NCBI GenBank assembly: GCA_902775075.1
Contig: CACYKX010000162.1
Location: forward strand, 1-7,365
Origin: an uncultured Prevotellaceae bacterium
GTDB lineage: Bacteria; Bacteroidota; Bacteroidia; Bacteroidales; Bacteroidaceae
Direction: 5' to 3'
Length of the DNA: 7,365 nt
Under the pieces are notes generated by a model. That model had not been told where the DNA came from, did not search any database, and worked only from the letters and a program-made list of their open reading frames with translations. Position numbers and translations under genes: made by a program. Positions 5,859-7,365 of the stretch are shown here, piece after piece. Each line of letters starts with the position of its first letter. Positions within the stretch are counted from its first letter, which is position 1.

Positions 5859-7106
5859 TTATTTCCTTATTTGTCCGTTTCCTTGTATCAACCATTTGTA
5901 TGTGGTGATTTCTTCTAGTGCCATAGGTCCTCTTGCACCTAATTTCTGGGTGCTTATTCCAATCTCTGCCCCTAATCCGAACTGTGCACCATCTGTGAAA
6001 CTTGTAGGTGCATTCACGTAGACACATGCAGCATCTACGCGTTGCTCGAATAATTGGGCTTTGAGTTTGTCATTTGTGATGATGGCTTCACTGTGTCCAG
6101 AACCATATTGCTGAATATGATTGAGCGCCTCCTCTATGCTGTCGACAGTTCGTATAGCCATCTTATAATCCATATATTCAGTACCGAAACTGTCAGAAGA
6201 AGCATGCTCAAGCAGACTATTGGGATATTTCCCGTATAACGCAGCAAAGGCACGCTCATCTGCATAAAGGGTTACCTTGTTCTCAGTCAAAGGTTTGCAT
6301 ACCTGATATAAATAAGGTAGTTGTGCGGAATGAACGATCAAACAGTCTAGAGCATTGCATACACTTACTCTTCTTGTCTTTGCGTTGTTGATGATTCGGG
6401 CAGCCATATCAATGTCACCGTCTTCATCCAAATAAGTGTTTACCACTCCGGCACCAGTTTCTATGCAAGGTACTTTTGCATGATCTCGTACAAAGTCGAT
6501 AAGTTTTCGTCCACCGCGTGGTATAACCAAGTCGACATAACCTACGGCATTCAGCATTTCCCCTGTAGCCTCATGGGTAGCAGGAAGAAGTTCTACAATA
6601 TGCTCGTTGATACCATATTTCTTGAGTACATCCTTAATAATGTTTACTCCTGCACGATTACTGTTGTCAGCATCCTTACCACCTTTCAAGATACAGGCAT
6701 TTCCAGTTTTAAAGCAAAGAGAGAATACGTCGAAGGTTACATTAGGGCGAGCCTCATATATCATGCCGATAACTCCAAAAGGCACACTTACACGTTGTAG
6801 ATGTAGTCCATTATCTAAAGTCTTTTCTTTTAGAATGCGACCTAAAGGAGAAGGCAACTTACTGACGTTTATCATGTCAGAAGCAATGTCCTTCAGACGG
6901 TTTTCTGTAAGTTGCAGTCTGTCGTATAATGGGTTACTGGAATCCATTCGTGCTAAGTCGGCAAGGTTAGCTTTCAGAAGTTCATCCTGATGTTCTAATA
7001 TGGATTCAGCTACAGCTTGTAGAATTTCATTTCTACGTTTATCGTCCACGGAAGTAAGTTCATAACTTGCTTCTTTTGTTCTTTTGAAAGTCTCCTTTAG
7101 TTCCAT
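5859..7106 (-). CDS. proA: Gamma-glutamyl phosphate reductase
   Basis: ProA reduces gamma-glutamyl phosphate with NADPH to glutamate-5-semialdehyde, the second step of proline synthesis. The 415-residue length is normal for the family. Visible blocks include [20 protein letters not shown] (108-127), the nucleotide-binding [12 protein letters not shown] (139-150), and [11 protein letters not shown] (196-206). Catalytic Cys250 lies in [15 protein letters not shown] (245-259). C-terminal motifs are [24 protein letters not shown] (363-386) and [14 protein letters not shown] (392-405). All expected catalytic features are intact. The ATG at 7104-7106 is one base after the proB stop (TAATATG), so the two genes are almost certainly coupled. 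ProA receives the unstable phosphate made by ProB, which explains the tight pairing. Confidence 0.97.
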   Translation of the reverse strand: MELKETFKRTKEASYELTSVDDKRRNEILQAVAESILEHQDELLKANLADLARMDSSNPLYDRLQLTENRLKDIASDMINVSKLPSPLGRILKEKTLDNGLHLQRVSVPFGVIGMIYEARPNVTFDVFSLCFKTGNACILKGGKDADNSNRAGVNIIKDVLKKYGINEHIVELLPATHEATGEMLNAVGYVDLVIPRGGRKLIDFVRDHAKVPCIETGAGVVNTYLDEDGDIDMAARIINNAKTRRVSVCNALDCLIVHSAQLPYLYQVCKPLTENKVTLYADERAFAALYGKYPNSLLEHASSDSFGTEYMDYKMAIRTVDSIEEALNHIQQYGSGHSEAIITNDKLKAQLFEQRVDAACVYVNAPTSFTDGAQFGLGAEIGISTQKLGARGPMALEEITTYKWLIQGNGQIRK

Positions 7107-7107
7107 A

Positions 7108-7365
7108 TTATTCCATATAAAGATAGTCGTAATGAATCAATGGCTTTATGTCATGAACACCGATAAGCTTTCGTGCCTCGTCCGATGAATATCCACTTCT
7201 GCCCACAGCAATGGTTTGTCCATGTGCATCCTCTATGTTTATGATGTCACCTTCTTCGAAATCTCCATCTATCGAGGTGACACCTACCAAAAGTAGACTT
7301 ACAGCCTTATCACCCTTTAGTGCTTCTTCAGCCTTCGCGTTGATATGTACAATACCTTTAGCAAA
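7108..7365 (-). CDS. proB: Glutamate 5-kinase, C-terminal PUA domain, cut by window edge
   Basis: ProB phosphorylates glutamate on its gamma-carboxyl, the first and usually proline-inhibited step of proline synthesis. Only the last 85 residues are in the window, and the frame is open through position 7365. They read [18 protein letters not shown], then [20 protein letters not shown], then [15 protein letters not shown] and [12 protein letters not shown] at the end. This matches the C-terminal PUA domain of long-form ProB, including the G-x-F-xx-G-D and Y-xSD-AR-l-G blocks seen in Escherichia coli ProB. The amino-acid kinase domain and the operon promoter must lie beyond the right edge. Placement directly ahead of proA supports the call. 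Confidence 0.93.
   Translation of the reverse strand, partial: FAKGIVHINAKAEEALKGDKAVSLLLVGVTSIDGDFEEGDIINIEDAHGQTIAVGRSGYSSDEARKLIGVHDIKPLIHYDYLYME

Noticed and set aside
5848..6027. 60-residue in-frame N-terminal extension of the carbamoyltransferase, overlapping proA
   Set aside because: The extension is proA sequence read in another frame, is rich in Arg, His, Cys and Trp, and matches nothing in the family. The ATG at 5847 gives the normal family start MKTFFNVEDL.
6480..6990. Two overlapping plus-strand open frames opposite proA
   Set aside because: They are reverse-strand shadows of a clearly intact proA, with no recognisable domain and no promoter.
1..7365. Search for mobile elements, CRISPR arrays, tRNA genes, phage or defence genes, or an undescribed system
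   Set aside because: No transposase, integrase, direct-repeat array, cloverleaf or defence domain was seen. Nearly all of the sequence is accounted for by conserved housekeeping genes and short regulatory spacers.

Overview
This window looks like ordinary chromosomal DNA from a member of the Bacteroidales, most likely Prevotellaceae (Prevotella/Segatella-like). Four things point there. Three promoters match the Bacteroidetes sigma pattern TTTG-N19-TAnnTTTG exactly. Ribosomal protein L34 carries the long C-terminal tail seen in this phylum. The arginine-pathway carbamoyltransferase is of the N-succinylornithine type known from Bacteroides. The gene order is efp / rpmH / PASTA protein / pseudouridine synthase / ddl. 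The genus is an inference from protein style; only the phylum/order is well supported. Shine-Dalgarno sequences are mostly weak, which also fits.

Layout. Positions 1-263 (minus) hold the N-terminal part of efp (elongation factor P), cut by the window edge. Positions 264-528 form a divergent promoter region, with one promoter for efp (342-372, minus) and one for rpmH (422-452, plus). rpmH (529-684) is followed by two adjacent hairpins, the second a Rho-independent terminator. A new promoter (765-795) then starts a tightly packed plus-strand operon of four genes: a membrane-anchored PASTA-domain protein (815-1519), an RluD-type 23S rRNA pseudouridine synthase (1519-2586), D-alanine--D-alanine ligase (2604-3596) and a glycerol-phosphate-type acyltransferase (3603-4751). 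The genes overlap by 1 base or lie 17 and 6 bases apart.

The plus-strand operon meets a minus-strand operon in a convergent spacer (4752-4884) that is rich in palindromes. It includes a 36-base near-perfect palindrome, probably a bidirectional terminator. The minus-strand operon runs proB (7108-7365, C-terminal PUA domain only) - proA (5859-7106) - argF' (4885-5847), with gaps of 1 and 11 bases.

How the genes work together. efp and rpmH serve translation. The four-gene operon mixes cell-envelope functions (peptidoglycan-binding PASTA protein, D-Ala-D-Ala synthesis, phospholipid acylation) with an rRNA modification enzyme. proB-proA make glutamate-5-semialdehyde for proline, and argF' carries out the carbamoylation step of the succinylated arginine pathway, so this operon joins two glutamate-derived amino-acid pathways. 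I see no mobile element, CRISPR array, tRNA, phage gene or obvious foreign DNA, and no convincing undescribed system. The points most worth checking are residue Ser90 of the carbamoyltransferase, the HX5D spacing in the acyltransferase active-site motif, the inverted repeat over the PASTA-operon promoter, and the palindrome cluster in the convergent spacer.
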